A stretch of DNA of 64,000 nt, from the NCBI GenBank assembly GCA_050178015.1, contig JBFXGM010000004.1, positions 1-64,000 of the forward strand, given 5' to 3'. Under the pieces are notes generated by a model that saw only the letters and a program-made list of their open reading frames with translations, searched no databases and was not told the DNA's origin. This stretch comes from Gaoshiqia sp050178015. Lineage in GTDB: Bacteria > Bacteroidota > Bacteroidia > Bacteroidales > Prolixibacteraceae. Below, piece by piece: positions 32,187 through 42,118 of the stretch (position 1 is the stretch's first letter; each line of letters opens with the position of its first letter). Made by a program: the position numbers and the translations under genes.

Positions 32187-32329
32187 AAAATGACGGCAAA
32201 AATAAGAATTTGTTTATGAAATAGCCCTTATTTTGAAAAAAGTAATCCTGAAAATCTCTTTCCTATTTTAAATTGAAACCGGAAATGCTGAAATAATTCG
32301 TTATTGTAATTTTAGTCCGGTCAAATCTG

Positions 32330-34336
32330 TTATTCTATCATTTTCAGGAAATCCTCTTCCGACAACATCGGAATTCCCAGCTTTTCCACTTTTTCCAGTT
32401 TGGAGGGGCCAATGTTGCTGCCTCCGAGCAGGTACGAGGTTTTCTTCGAAATCGATCCGACATTTTTCCCGCCGTGCTTTTCGATCAGGTCTTTCAACTC
32501 GTCGCGCGAGTATTTCTCAAACGTCCCCGAAATTACAATGCTCAGCCCTTCCAGCTTGTTGCTCCGTTCACTAATAACGGATTGATCAAGCTCAAATTGC
32601 AGGCCTTTCTCATTCAGGCGGCGGATTATTTCCAGGTTTCGGATGTCCTGAAAATAAGCCACCACACTTTCGGCAATGCGGCTGCCAATTTCATCGATAG
32701 AGGTCAAATCGTCGAGACTGGCTGATTGAAGGGCATCAATACTGACCACTTTCTGTGCCAGCTTTTTGGCTACGGTTTCGCCTACAAAGCGGATGCCCAG
32801 CGCGAACATCACGCGTTCGAACGGAACGTTTTTCGAATTTTCGAGGCTTTTCAATATCCGCTCGGCCGATTTTTCGCCGAGGCGTTCCAACGGGACAAGC
32901 TGGCCGGCAGTGAGTTCGTAAAGGTCGGCGATATTGTGGATCAGTCCTTCGTTGTACAACAATTCGATGGTTTCCTCACCAAGGCCGTCAATATCCATCG
33001 CCCGGCGGCTGATGAAATGCTCAATCCGTCCTTTGATCTGCGGCGGGCAGCCTGTTTCGTTGGGGCAGTAGTGGGCAGCCTCGCCTTCGCGCCGCACCAG
33101 CTCGGTGCCACATTCCGGACAGTGGGTGATGAACCTGATCTTCTGCGCCATCGGGTGCCGCAGCGACGCGTTCACATCCACGATTTTGGGGATGATTTCG
33201 CCGCCTTTCTCCACAAAAACCACGTCGTTGAGGTGCAGGTCGAGCTTGTTGATGATGTCGGCATTGTGCAGCGAGGCGCGCTTCACGATGGTGCCGGCCA
33301 ACAGCACCGGCGTGAGGTTGGCCACCGGCGTCACCGCCCCGGTCCGACCCACCTGAAAACTCACCGACTCGAGCGTGGTGCTCACCTGTTCGGCTTTAAA
33401 TTTATAAGCGACAGCCCAGCGTGGCGATTTGGCCGTGAAGCCCAGGTTGTTCTGCAACCGTCTGGAGTTCACCTTGATGACGATGCCATCCGTGGCCACG
33501 GGCAGGTTAAAACGCTCGTGGTCCCAATGGTTGATGTAGTCGATCACCTCGTTGATGGTGGCGCACTTGCGGATGTGTTCGGATATTTTGAAGCCCCAGC
33601 GTTTGGCATGTTGCAGGCTTTCGTAATGGCCGTCGTCGGGAAGGTTTTCGCCCAGCAGGTAATAAAAATAGGCATCCAGTTTGCGCTTGGCCACTTCCGA
33701 CGAGTTCTGCATTTTCAGGGTGCCGCTGGCAGCATTGCGCGGGTTGGCAAACGGAGCTTCGCCAATTTCTTCGCGGGCCTGGTTCAGCTCGGCAAACACG
33801 GCAAAGGGCAGCAACACTTCGCCGCGAATGTCAAACTTTTCGGGGTAGTCGGTTCCGCTCAGTTTTAGCGGTATGCTGCGGATGGTGCGTACGTTGCCCG
33901 TAACGTCGTCGCCCTTTTCGCCGTCGCCCCGGGTAACGGCTCGCACCAGTTGGCCGTTTTCGTAGCTCAGGCTGATGGAGGTGCCGTCAAACTTCAGCTC
34001 GCACACAAATTCGTACGGCTCGTCAATTTGCCGTTTGATGCGCTGGTCGAAATCGCGCAGTTCGCCGATCGAGTAGCTGTTCGACAGCGACAGCATGGGG
34101 TACTGGTGCTTCACCTGCACAAACTCCTGGTTGATGTCGCTGCCCACGCGCTGTGTCGGCGAATTGGGGTCGAAAAACTCCGAGTGTTCCGCTTCCAGCT
34201 TTTCCAGTTCCTTCAGCTTCATGTCGAACTCGAAGTCGCTGATAAGTGGCTGCGAAAGTACATAGTACCGGTAATTATGCTGTTCCAGTTCCTGGCGGAG
34301 CTGGTCTATTTTCTGTTTAATTGTGGTTTTGTCCAT
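32330..34336 (-). CDS. ligA: NAD-dependent DNA ligase
   Basis: A 668-residue ligase of full length. The adenylation domain has the nucleotidyl lysine in CELKFDGTSISLSY (about residue 116) and Y22/Y23-type NAD contacts in NYRYYVLSQP. It is followed by an OB-fold, a four-cysteine zinc finger (CPECGTEL...YCPNETGCPPQ), helix-hairpin-helix repeats (FVGETVAKKLA; SIDEIGSRIAES) and a C-terminal BRCT domain (LEGLSIVISGTFEKYSRDEL). It joins Okazaki fragments and repair nicks. It stands upstream of the DUF6913-like gene and dapA, with 143 bases between it and the former. Confidence 0.97.
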   Translation of the reverse strand: MDKTTIKQKIDQLRQELEQHNYRYYVLSQPLISDFEFDMKLKELEKLEAEHSEFFDPNSPTQRVGSDINQEFVQVKHQYPMLSLSNSYSIGELRDFDQRIKRQIDEPYEFVCELKFDGTSISLSYENGQLVRAVTRGDGEKGDDVTGNVRTIRSIPLKLSGTDYPEKFDIRGEVLLPFAVFAELNQAREEIGEAPFANPRNAASGTLKMQNSSEVAKRKLDAYFYYLLGENLPDDGHYESLQHAKRWGFKISEHIRKCATINEVIDYINHWDHERFNLPVATDGIVIKVNSRRLQNNLGFTAKSPRWAVAYKFKAEQVSTTLESVSFQVGRTGAVTPVANLTPVLLAGTIVKRASLHNADIINKLDLHLNDVVFVEKGGEIIPKIVDVNASLRHPMAQKIRFITHCPECGTELVRREGEAAHYCPNETGCPPQIKGRIEHFISRRAMDIDGLGEETIELLYNEGLIHNIADLYELTAGQLVPLERLGEKSAERILKSLENSKNVPFERVMFALGIRFVGETVAKKLAQKVVSIDALQSASLDDLTSIDEIGSRIAESVVAYFQDIRNLEIIRRLNEKGLQFELDQSVISERSNKLEGLSIVISGTFEKYSRDELKDLIEKHGGKNVGSISKKTSYLLGGSNIGPSKLEKVEKLGIPMLSEEDFLKMIE

Positions 34337-34564
34337 CGGAAAAAATTTGCCCTAAATTACAAAAACTGCCGGGAATGAGGGCCAATCAGAAGGTAACATT
34401 ATTAACATCGGCAAGGTGTGGATGATGGATATACTCCCAGTTGGATTTGTCACTATATAATTCGGTCTTCGTTTCGTTTTGAAATTCCATTCAACTTGTT
34501 GTTAATGATTTCGTAAACCGGTTTGTCAGGATACCTTCATGCTCTTTGATGTATTTCTTCCCGA

Positions 34565-35959
34565 ATGTTTTTAATCAATAAAGAATCAGAAATGGATCTT
34601 GCTGAAGAAAATTCGACTTTACATTCCGGTAAATTCCTGTTTTTATGGTTGTTGGTATTGATGATGGTTGGCTTCTCGTGCCAGCAGGATGGAGAATGGT
34701 TTGAACCGGAAGTGGATGCCGGGCGTCAAAATGTATTGAAGACGATTGAAATTGAGCCCGGGGAATTTACAGGAACCTATCCGGGTGGCGAGTGGACAAT
34801 CGAACTTCCTGAAACATGGAACAGTTTGCCGACCCGTTATCTGATTTTCTACGCACACGGAATGGTTGATCCTGTTCCGTACGAACCGGTGCAGCTTCCC
34901 GATGATTTGATCGGCGGAAATTCGGTTGCCGATATTGTTACCGGGATGAATATGGGCTACGCGGCAACCAGCTACCGCGACAATGGCCTGATTGTGTTGG
35001 AGGCGGTTGAAGATGTGAAAAGTTTGGTGGATGTGGTCAATCAGTTTTTTGAGGAAAACACCGATTATTCACCTCCTGATTACCTTTTCCTGGGCGGACC
35101 GTCGGAAGGCGGCCAGGTGACGGTAAAGACGATTGAAAAATACCCACACTTATTTGACGGGGCAATTTCGATTTGTGGCCCGATCGGTAATTATTACAAC
35201 CAGTTGCAGTATAATGGTGACTTCCATGTTTTGTTCAACTATTTCTTTGGCGCCGATTTGGCAGCTTTGGGCATTAACCTGGGAAACCCGACCGGCGTAA
35301 ATCCGGCACTCATGGCGGCCTGGAAAGCCAATTTAATACAGCCCGCAATTCTGGGTGTGCTGAGCAGCAAGCCCGACAAAGTACTCGAGTTGCTGAAATG
35401 CGCGAAAGTACCGGTTGATGTGAATGACCCGATTGCTGTAGGTACAGCCATTCTCGAACTTTTACGGTTTAATATCATGCTCACCAACAATGTGATTGAA
35501 CACATGAATGGCGTGCCTTACAATAATAAGCTCCGGTGGTACAGCGGTTCTTCCAACGATGTTTTGCTGAACCGGACGGTTGAGCGGATTTTGGATAATA
35601 CATACCACCGGGCCAAAAATACGGTGAGAAAATATGAAACCTCGGGTGAAATTGCGGTGCCGCTGGTTACGATCCACACCACGGGCGACCATATCGTCCC
35701 CTTCTGGCACAATCCGCTTTACCGGTTGAAAGTTTTTGTAAGCGGAAACAGCCTGTTGCATACCGGAATACCCGTGGTCAATTATGGCCATTGTACGATT
35801 GATGAAACCCATGTCATGGCCGCGTTGGCCATTGTTATCACCAAAGCTACCTTAATGGATAAGTTTGAAATAGCGAGTACGGCCTTCGGGTCTGACCATC
35901 AACGGAACGCATTTAAAAAAATCCTGAAAGAGAGTGCTGTTGATGTTGAATTTAATTAG
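34565..35959 (+). CDS. Alpha/beta hydrolase-fold lipoprotein
   Basis: A 464-residue protein with an N-terminal hydrophobic segment ending in the lipobox VGFSC, so it is probably lipid-anchored to an outer or surface membrane. ATG 34592 is an equally possible start. The mature part has YLIFYAHGMV, a nucleophile elbow GGPSEGGQ (about residue 180), a possible acid Asp in HTTGDHIVPF and a possible His in VNYGHCTID. The order Ser-Asp-His matches the alpha/beta hydrolase triad. The substrate is unknown; esterase or peptidase are possible. It has no close neighbour on its strand and is followed by a strong terminator. Confidence 0.7.
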   Translation: MFLINKESEMDLAEENSTLHSGKFLFLWLLVLMMVGFSCQQDGEWFEPEVDAGRQNVLKTIEIEPGEFTGTYPGGEWTIELPETWNSLPTRYLIFYAHGMVDPVPYEPVQLPDDLIGGNSVADIVTGMNMGYAATSYRDNGLIVLEAVEDVKSLVDVVNQFFEENTDYSPPDYLFLGGPSEGGQVTVKTIEKYPHLFDGAISICGPIGNYYNQLQYNGDFHVLFNYFFGADLAALGINLGNPTGVNPALMAAWKANLIQPAILGVLSSKPDKVLELLKCAKVPVDVNDPIAVGTAILELLRFNIMLTNNVIEHMNGVPYNNKLRWYSGSSNDVLLNRTVERILDNTYHRAKNTVRKYETSGEIAVPLVTIHTTGDHIVPFWHNPLYRLKVFVSGNSLLHTGIPVVNYGHCTIDETHVMAALAIVITKATLMDKFEIASTAFGSDHQRNAFKKILKESAVDVEFN

Positions 35960-36021
35960 CGATTGGCTCTTATGCAGGTATCCTGATCCCAATCCATTTA
36001 AAAAAAACAGACATTGGAAGA

Positions 36022-36065
36022 GCCCCTGCATGGTGCCTTTACCGGAGGTTGCAGGGGCATTTTTT
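36022..36065 (+). terminator. Terminator after the alpha/beta hydrolase gene
   Basis: GCCCCTGCA (36022-36030) pairs with TGCAGGGGC (36050-36058) and is followed by ATTTTTT. It separates the housekeeping side from the injection-system operon. Confidence 0.85.
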
Positions 36066-36127
36066 ATGGCACTGATTTAGGTTTCCTGCCGAAATTTGCC
36101 AAAGGTAAAAATCATCAGAAATGAGGA

Positions 36128-36159
36128 TTGAAATTGGGTCCCCGGCGGTCGTAACTTTA
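36128..36159 (+). promoter_or_regulatory. Candidate promoter of the injection-system operon
   Basis: TTG (36128-36130), a 21-base spacer and TAACTTTA (36152-36159), one base off the -7 consensus. It would leave a leader of about 190 bases before the first gene at 36360. This leader and the rest of 36066-36359 hold no gene; it has some hairpin potential but nothing I can identify. Confidence 0.3.
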
Positions 36160-36359
36160 TATCAGATAAATCAGTCTGAAATGTAGCTGAACAGGCGAAG
36201 CTGTGACGGGCATTTTTTTGACGAAGTTTTTTTTGTCTCCCGGAATGATGAGTTTTTCCATCTGAACTGAAATTGTGCAGATAGTTCCTCCACCAACCAA
36301 AGCAACCGACGAGATCGTATGATATGGCGTAAGTGCAGACTGACTGAAATGATACTGGT

Positions 36360-36974
36360 ATGATACACACCGCGCTTTCTTTTATCACCAACGAGCTGAA
36401 TGAATACCTGAAACTGCGAACCGGAACGCCTGGTGTTGACCGCGTTTTTCTGACCAGTGTGGCCACCGAAAGCGGTGGCGTGGTCATTCCGGATAAGTCG
36501 TTGGGTCTGTCGCTGATCAATATTGAAGAAGAACGGGTTTATAAAGACCAGCGCACCTCTCAGGTGAATAGCCAGGGGAACGTGGAATACCTCAATCCGG
36601 AAATCAAGCTGAACCTGTACATATTAATATCGGCCAATTTTCAGGACACAAAGGCCAACGATTCTACCGACGATTATGTGGAGGGCTTGAAACAGCTTTC
36701 CTTTATCATTTCCTTTTTTCAGGCCAGGAACGTGTTTACACCCGAAAATTCGCCTTCGCTGGCCGACTATGACCCCAACATTCACAAGCTCGTGGTCGAA
36801 CTGTATTCCTATTCCTTTGAGCAGCTCTATAATTTTTGGTCGGTAGTGGGCACCAAGTATTTGCCCTCGGTGTTGTATAAAGTCCGTGTTGTCACCTTCC
36901 AGGAAAAAGAAATTTTTGGTTCGGGCGCCCCAATTGAAAAAATCCGGATCGACAGTAAAACCAAGGAACCATGA
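36360..36974 (+). CDS. eCIS cap protein (DUF4255, Afp16/Pvc16-like)
   Basis: A 204-residue protein of the DUF4255 family, which caps the membrane-distal end of the tube and sheath in contractile injection systems. Family features are the helical start HTALSFITNELNEYLKLR, SLINIEEERVYKDQ, LNLYILISANF, the YVEGLKQLSFIISFFQ helix and VVELYSYSFEQLYNFW near the end. It is the first gene of the operon, and its stop overlaps the next start (ATGA). Confidence 0.88.
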   Translation: MIHTALSFITNELNEYLKLRTGTPGVDRVFLTSVATESGGVVIPDKSLGLSLINIEEERVYKDQRTSQVNSQGNVEYLNPEIKLNLYILISANFQDTKANDSTDDYVEGLKQLSFIISFFQARNVFTPENSPSLADYDPNIHKLVVELYSYSFEQLYNFWSVVGTKYLPSVLYKVRVVTFQEKEIFGSGAPIEKIRIDSKTKEP

Positions 36975-38410
36975 ATATCAGTTACCAACGGCTGTTCAAC
37001 CTGACTGTGGGGCATACTTATTTCAAAGATGGTTTCGACCGCTTTGTCCGGCTTTATCCCACGGCCGAAACAGAGGCCCTGCTGAAAAACGGCAAGATGT
37101 TGTTTAAACGGTTGCCGCATGGGGCAACGGTGCTGTACCGGACCACATTGGATGAAATAACGCCTTTCGTGCAACCGGGAAACGACCAGCGGTTTGTTTT
37201 TGTGCTGAAAACGGACCAGGTGGCCGGGGTACTGAACCTGACAAACCTGGACGAATCGATTTCCCGAAAATACGGCGCAGGCAACATTCTGTATTTTACA
37301 AACCTTCCGGAATCGGCATCCACCAATTCTGCGAATCCTGAAATAATCACGCATACCTTGCTCGATTCACTCCGGGGACAATTGTTCACCTGTCAATTTT
37401 CGGTTAGCGGAAACCCGGCAACGGTGCTGTTTCGGGTAACGGATGCTGCCGGTACCCCGGTTTCTGCAGGAAAAGATGCCAACGGCAATCCCTTGCCAAC
37501 AAGTTTGGGGCTCAGTATCAATTCCGAAAACCTGTTCACGGTTTCTGTCGATTTGCGGCAAAAACCGAAAGGACGATATACCCTGACCGTTCTGAACAGT
37601 ACCGGGATCACCACACTTAGGGAAGAAAAGATTTATGCCGACAATGCGCTGGCCAGGCAAAATATCGTTGGAATTGCCGAATTGGTTTATGAAACGGCCA
37701 CCGGGCATTTGTATGGAGAAACGGAAGAATACCTGCTGCAATTTCAGCGTTCTGGTTCGTTGTGGAAATATGTGGTGGTGAATAAACGTGCCAATCTTGA
37801 TTTTGACTCGGATACCTTGTCAATTCATGATGCCGGCACACCAAACGGAACCCCTTATGTTACTAACCAATTCAGCAGGGCGTATGCAAGTATTCAACTA
37901 ACGGCCAACCCGGCAGGGGCCGCCGGCAATCTCATCACGCTGGATTATTCCGGCGGGGGCGAATTCCCGGCCGTGCAATTATCAGGGAAAACCTTGTCGG
38001 GTGGCGAAACCGGAGTAGCTGCATCAGGGATGATTACCGTTGTTAACAACACGGTTGCCGGCTACACCGTCAGCATCAACGGCACGGATTTCACGGAAGG
38101 AACGGATTTCAGCAAAGGCGCCACTCCGGCTGATACGGCCAATGCTTTGCGTGCTGCCATCAATGGGAATGGGGCAGTGCCCGTGTCGGCTTCGCTTTTA
38201 AATTATGACATTCAGGTGAATGGTTTGCCAGCCCTTGTTTTCAGATCCACCCAAGCCATCCCCTTTTTCGAAATCCCTAAAACCGATTTGCAGCTACGAA
38301 AGTCGCCCGGAAACCAGACCATCATGGCCAATTTGCCGAACCCGGCCCCAGCAGCGGGCATCAGGCAGATTGGCGGTAGTCCCGAATCCGAAATGTACAT
38401 CTACCTATAA
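36971..38410 (+). CDS. eCIS-associated protein with decoration-type beta modules
   Basis: A 479-residue protein coupled to the cap gene by a 4-base overlap. The first 300 residues are beta-rich (LPHGATVLYRTTLDEITPF; RFVFVLKTDQVAGVLN) with no signal peptide. Residues about 306-420 (37887-38225) contain a beta module, GNLITLDYSGGG then LSGKTLSGGE, followed by ASGMITVVNNTVAGYTVSIN and TEGTDFSKGATP. The same module, in a different order, is inserted in the first sheath protein. I do not recognise a named family. Position between cap and sheath suggests a structural protein at the distal end or on the sheath surface (inference). Confidence 0.7.
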   Translation: MNISYQRLFNLTVGHTYFKDGFDRFVRLYPTAETEALLKNGKMLFKRLPHGATVLYRTTLDEITPFVQPGNDQRFVFVLKTDQVAGVLNLTNLDESISRKYGAGNILYFTNLPESASTNSANPEIITHTLLDSLRGQLFTCQFSVSGNPATVLFRVTDAAGTPVSAGKDANGNPLPTSLGLSINSENLFTVSVDLRQKPKGRYTLTVLNSTGITTLREEKIYADNALARQNIVGIAELVYETATGHLYGETEEYLLQFQRSGSLWKYVVVNKRANLDFDSDTLSIHDAGTPNGTPYVTNQFSRAYASIQLTANPAGAAGNLITLDYSGGGEFPAVQLSGKTLSGGETGVAASGMITVVNNTVAGYTVSINGTDFTEGTDFSKGATPADTANALRAAINGNGAVPVSASLLNYDIQVNGLPALVFRSTQAIPFFEIPKTDLQLRKSPGNQTIMANLPNPAPAAGIRQIGGSPESEMYIYL

Positions 38411-38447
38411 AATGACAGAAAATAAGAATAACTAAACTCAACGTATC

Positions 38448-40208
38448 ATGGCCATTTACAAAACACCCGGTGTATATGTCGAAGAAATTATCAAGTTGCC
38501 CGCCTCGGTGGCCCCCGTGGCTACGGCAATTCCTGCATTCATCGGTTACACCGAAAAAAGAGAGAGGAACGGGGAAACCCTGGCTGCCAATACGCCCGTC
38601 AGGATCACTTCGTTGCTGGAATATGAAGAAATATTCGGCGGGGCTTTTGATGAAAGCCTTGCTGTTACCCTTACCGGGCCGGATGTGACAGAGGCAAATA
38701 CTACCGTTGCGGTGGCTGCTGCCACTGCGCTGTCGCCCTATACCTTACATTACAACCTTCAGATGTATTTTGGCAATGGTGGCGGACCGTGTTATGTGGT
38801 TTCGGTGGGGACGTATGCTGCCCTGCCCGTACCGGCTGACCCCACCACGCTGATCAGTGTGTCGGAATTGCAGGCCGGGTTGGCTGCCGTGGAGAAGGAA
38901 GACGAGGTGACTTTGCTGGTTGTTCCGGAGGCAATCGTATTAAGCGCGGCAAACCGGAAAACCATCAACGACGACATGCTGGCCCAATGCAATAAATTGC
39001 AGGACCGGTTTGCTTTGATGGATGCCAGTGTGCTGGGCGGAACGGTAGATGCCGACGGCGCCGGGTTCCGTGCCGATGTGGGCAGCGATTACCTGAAATA
39101 TGGCGCCGTTTATTATCCGTCGCTCAAAACAACCATCGGGCTGAACTTTGAAAATTCGGGCGTCGCCATTACGGATAGCCGGACGGGCGGTACTTTCACC
39201 GGAGGAAAAACCCTGTCCGATGTGCTAAACGGCGAAAGCGCTGTGGCTGCCACCGGAACCATCACGATCAACGATTTTTCGGTGCTGGCCGATGATGTGG
39301 TCACCGTCAACGGACAGGCCCTGACAGAAGGCGCCGCGCTCGACTGGCAGGCGGGCGCTTCGAACGATGCCTCCGCAGCTTCGTTACATGCTGCCATCGT
39401 TGCCCTGGGGGATGCGGCGTATTCGGCTACGGTCAATGCCAACGTCATCACCCTTACCGCAACGCCCGGAAGCGCCGGGAACAGTGTTACCCTGGCTTAT
39501 ACGGATAGCGGTAGTGGTATTGGAATTGCCTTGTCCGGGGCAACACTCTCGGGTGGCGCCGATGGGCTGGCCGCCGACAAAACCCTTTACAACAACATTA
39601 TCAAGGCCATTAAAAAACTGTTCGAGGTGCTGCTGTATCCTTCGGCTGCCATGGCCGGCGTGTATGCGCGGGTTGACCACGACCGGGGGGTGTGGAAAGC
39701 GCCGGCAAATGTGAGCCTGCGTCAGGTGAAAAGCCCGTCGGTGCTGGTTACCAGCGCGCAGCAGATGAACATGAACGTGGATGCCACATCCGGCAAATCC
39801 ATCAATGTCATCCGGAAATTTACAGGAAAGGGCATCGTGGTTTGGGGGGCACGTACACTGGCCGGAAACGACAACGAATGGCGGTATGTGCCTGTCAGAA
39901 GGCTTTTCATTTTCGTGGAAGAATCGGTTAAGAAAGCCACCGAATTTGTGGTTTTCGAACCCAACGAAGCCAAAACCTGGTTGCGTACCAAAACCATGAT
40001 TGAAAACTTCCTCGCTGGTTTATGGCGCGATGGCGCTCTGGCCGGGGCCAAACCCGAAGAAGCCTTCTATGTAAAAGTTGGGCTGGGCGAAACCATGACT
40101 GCCCTCGACATTCTGGAAGGGCGGATGAACATTGAAATCGGGATGGCAGCTGTACGGCCTGCCGAATTCATCGTCCTGAAATTCTCTCATAAAATGCAGG
40201 AATCCTGA
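38448..40208 (+). CDS. Contractile sheath protein 1 with inserted domain
   Basis: A 586-residue sheath subunit. It begins AIYKTPGVYVEEI and ends VRPAEFIVLKFSHKMQES, almost identical to the second sheath. The conserved wall is split by an insertion at about residues 263-375 (39234-39572), which carries ATGTITINDFSVLADDV, VTVNGQALTEG, NSVTLAYTDS and ALSGATLSGGADG. The second sheath has only about 20 residues at this place. The insertion is probably exposed on the outer surface of the contractile sheath. The core contains VYARVDHDRGVWKAPAN and WGARTLAGNDNEWRY, typical of Afp2-4 proteins. Confidence 0.93.
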   Translation: MAIYKTPGVYVEEIIKLPASVAPVATAIPAFIGYTEKRERNGETLAANTPVRITSLLEYEEIFGGAFDESLAVTLTGPDVTEANTTVAVAAATALSPYTLHYNLQMYFGNGGGPCYVVSVGTYAALPVPADPTTLISVSELQAGLAAVEKEDEVTLLVVPEAIVLSAANRKTINDDMLAQCNKLQDRFALMDASVLGGTVDADGAGFRADVGSDYLKYGAVYYPSLKTTIGLNFENSGVAITDSRTGGTFTGGKTLSDVLNGESAVAATGTITINDFSVLADDVVTVNGQALTEGAALDWQAGASNDASAASLHAAIVALGDAAYSATVNANVITLTATPGSAGNSVTLAYTDSGSGIGIALSGATLSGGADGLAADKTLYNNIIKAIKKLFEVLLYPSAAMAGVYARVDHDRGVWKAPANVSLRQVKSPSVLVTSAQQMNMNVDATSGKSINVIRKFTGKGIVVWGARTLAGNDNEWRYVPVRRLFIFVEESVKKATEFVVFEPNEAKTWLRTKTMIENFLAGLWRDGALAGAKPEEAFYVKVGLGETMTALDILEGRMNIEIGMAAVRPAEFIVLKFSHKMQES

Positions 40209-40246
40209 TAATTAATTTTTCGTTGGAAACTTAAAAAATCAAGTAT

Positions 40247-41635
40247 ATGGCAATTTATAAAACACCGGGAGTCTATGTTGAAGAGATTTCCACGCTGCCC
40301 GCATCGGTTGCGGCAGTGGAAACAGCCATACCCGCCTTTATCGGGTACACCGAAACTGCCGTAAAAGAGGGCGTGGATGTGACCGGCACAGCCGTCAGGA
40401 TATCTTCCCTGCTGGAGTATAAAGAAATATTTGGCGGCCCGAACAGCGAAAATGTGACGATTGTTTTAAACGATACGGTGGATACTGCCAACAAGGTGAC
40501 AAACCGGTCGGTTGTGGTCGATTTCCCAAGCGTTTCCGGCTTCAAAATGTACTATCAGCTGCAAATGTTTTTCAGCAACGGTGGCGGCGATTGCTACATC
40601 CTTTCTGTGGGCGATTACTCTTCAGGAGTGTCGCAAAATGATATCACGGATGGAATTGATGCGCTCGAAACGGTTGATGAGCCGACCTTGCTGGTTTTCC
40701 CGGATGCTGTTTCGCTGGATACCATTACGGAATATGGTCAGGTCATTCAGGCTTCGCTTACCCATTGCAACAAGTTGCAGGACCGTTTCACCATTGCCGA
40801 TATGTACGGGGCCGATGCAACCGCTTTCCGCGGCGAACTGGGAACGGATTACCTGAAATACGGTGCGGCCTATTATCCTTTTCTGGAAACCACGTTGAAT
40901 TATGGAATTAATGAAACGGTGGCAGATATCGATACCCACAGCCAAACCGGGGGCGGCTCCATTACTTCCCTGGCCGGCACAACACTCTCGGCGTTGGCTG
41001 CCAGTGAACCGAGCCTGTACCGGACCATTCTGGCCGAAATTGCCAAAAAGCACGTGAAACTTTCGCCATGCGGCGCCATTGCCGGCATTTATGCCCGGGT
41101 GGACCGCGATCGCGGCGTATGGAAAGCCCCGGCAAACGTTGGCGTAAAATCCGTTGTTGGCCCGTTGACCAAGATCACGCATAAGGAGCAGGAATCGCTG
41201 AATGTGGACGCTTCAAGCGGGAAATCCATCAACGCCATCCGGGTTTTCACAGGGAAAGGAACGTTGGTGTGGGGAGCCCGCACCCTGGCCGGCAACGACA
41301 ATGAATGGCGCTATATCCCGGTTCGCCGCTTGTATATCTTTATCGAAGAGTCGGTGAAAAAGGCAACCGAGTTTGTGGTGTTCGAACCAAACGACGCCAA
41401 CACCTGGCTGCGCACCAAAACCATGATCGAAAACTTCCTGACCACCCTTTGGCGCGACGGGGCGCTGGCAGGCGCCAAACCCAACGAGGCTTTTTTTGTA
41501 AAAGTCGGCCTGGGCGAAACCATGACCGCCCTCGATATTCTGGAAGGACGGATGAACATCGAAATCGGGTTGGCTGCCGTAAGACCGGCCGAGTTTATCA
41601 TCCTGAAATTCTCGCACAAGATGCAGGAATCCTGA
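40247..41635 (+). CDS. Contractile sheath protein 2
   Basis: A 462-residue sheath subunit of Afp2-4/Pvc2-4 type, paralogous to sheath 1 and lacking the inserted domain. Core motifs are MAIYKTPGVYVEEI, IYARVDRDRGVWKAPAN, FTGKGTLVWGARTLAGND and EFVVFEPNDANTWLRTKTM. Multi-sheath operons are normal in eCIS. It lies 38 bases after sheath 1 and 39 bases before the tube gene. Confidence 0.94.
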   Translation: MAIYKTPGVYVEEISTLPASVAAVETAIPAFIGYTETAVKEGVDVTGTAVRISSLLEYKEIFGGPNSENVTIVLNDTVDTANKVTNRSVVVDFPSVSGFKMYYQLQMFFSNGGGDCYILSVGDYSSGVSQNDITDGIDALETVDEPTLLVFPDAVSLDTITEYGQVIQASLTHCNKLQDRFTIADMYGADATAFRGELGTDYLKYGAAYYPFLETTLNYGINETVADIDTHSQTGGGSITSLAGTTLSALAASEPSLYRTILAEIAKKHVKLSPCGAIAGIYARVDRDRGVWKAPANVGVKSVVGPLTKITHKEQESLNVDASSGKSINAIRVFTGKGTLVWGARTLAGNDNEWRYIPVRRLYIFIEESVKKATEFVVFEPNDANTWLRTKTMIENFLTTLWRDGALAGAKPNEAFFVKVGLGETMTALDILEGRMNIEIGLAAVRPAEFIILKFSHKMQES

Positions 41636-41674
41636 TTGCTGAAAAATTGATATAAATCTTTAAAATATAAAGTT

Positions 41675-42109
41675 ATGGCTATTAATTATCCAGTAAGCGT
41701 TTTTCATTTCCAGGTTGAATGGGGTGGAAACCGGATCGGTTTTACCGAAGTTTCCGGACTCACGGTGGAGCTTCAGAATATTGACTACCGCGAAGGCAGT
41801 TCGCTCGAATACCAGGTTACCAAAATGCCGGGTATCCCGCAGTATTCAAACATCACTCTGAAACGGGGCATTTTTCAGGGCGACAACGAATTTTTCCAGT
41901 GGTTGAACACCGTGAAACTGAATAAGATTGAACGGCGCGACCTGACCATTTCGTTGCTGAATGAAGAGCATGCCCCGGTGGTTACCTGGAAGGTGAAAGA
42001 TGCCTACCCGTGCAAAGTGGAAGGCCCTTCGCTGAACTCGACCGGTAACGAGGTGGCCGTCGAAAGTATTGAACTGGCCCACGAAGGACTGACGATTGAA
42101 TTCTCATAA
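41675..42109 (+). CDS. Inner tube protein 1 (Afp1-like)
   Basis: A 144-residue tail-tube protein of the gp19/Hcp-like fold. It starts AINYPVSVFHFQVEW and contains FTEVSGLTVELQNIDYREG, then TLKRGIFQGDNEFFQWL and GNEVAVESIELAHEGL. Hexameric rings of this protein stack to form the rigid inner tube that carries cargo and is driven outward on contraction. It lies between sheath 2 and tube 2. Confidence 0.93.
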   Translation: MAINYPVSVFHFQVEWGGNRIGFTEVSGLTVELQNIDYREGSSLEYQVTKMPGIPQYSNITLKRGIFQGDNEFFQWLNTVKLNKIERRDLTISLLNEEHAPVVTWKVKDAYPCKVEGPSLNSTGNEVAVESIELAHEGLTIEFS

Positions 42110-42118
42110 GCACAAATC

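Noticed and set aside
32726..33868. 380-codon frame antisense to ligA
   Set aside because: It is a shadow of the GC-rich third positions of ligA, which has all its catalytic motifs on the other strand.
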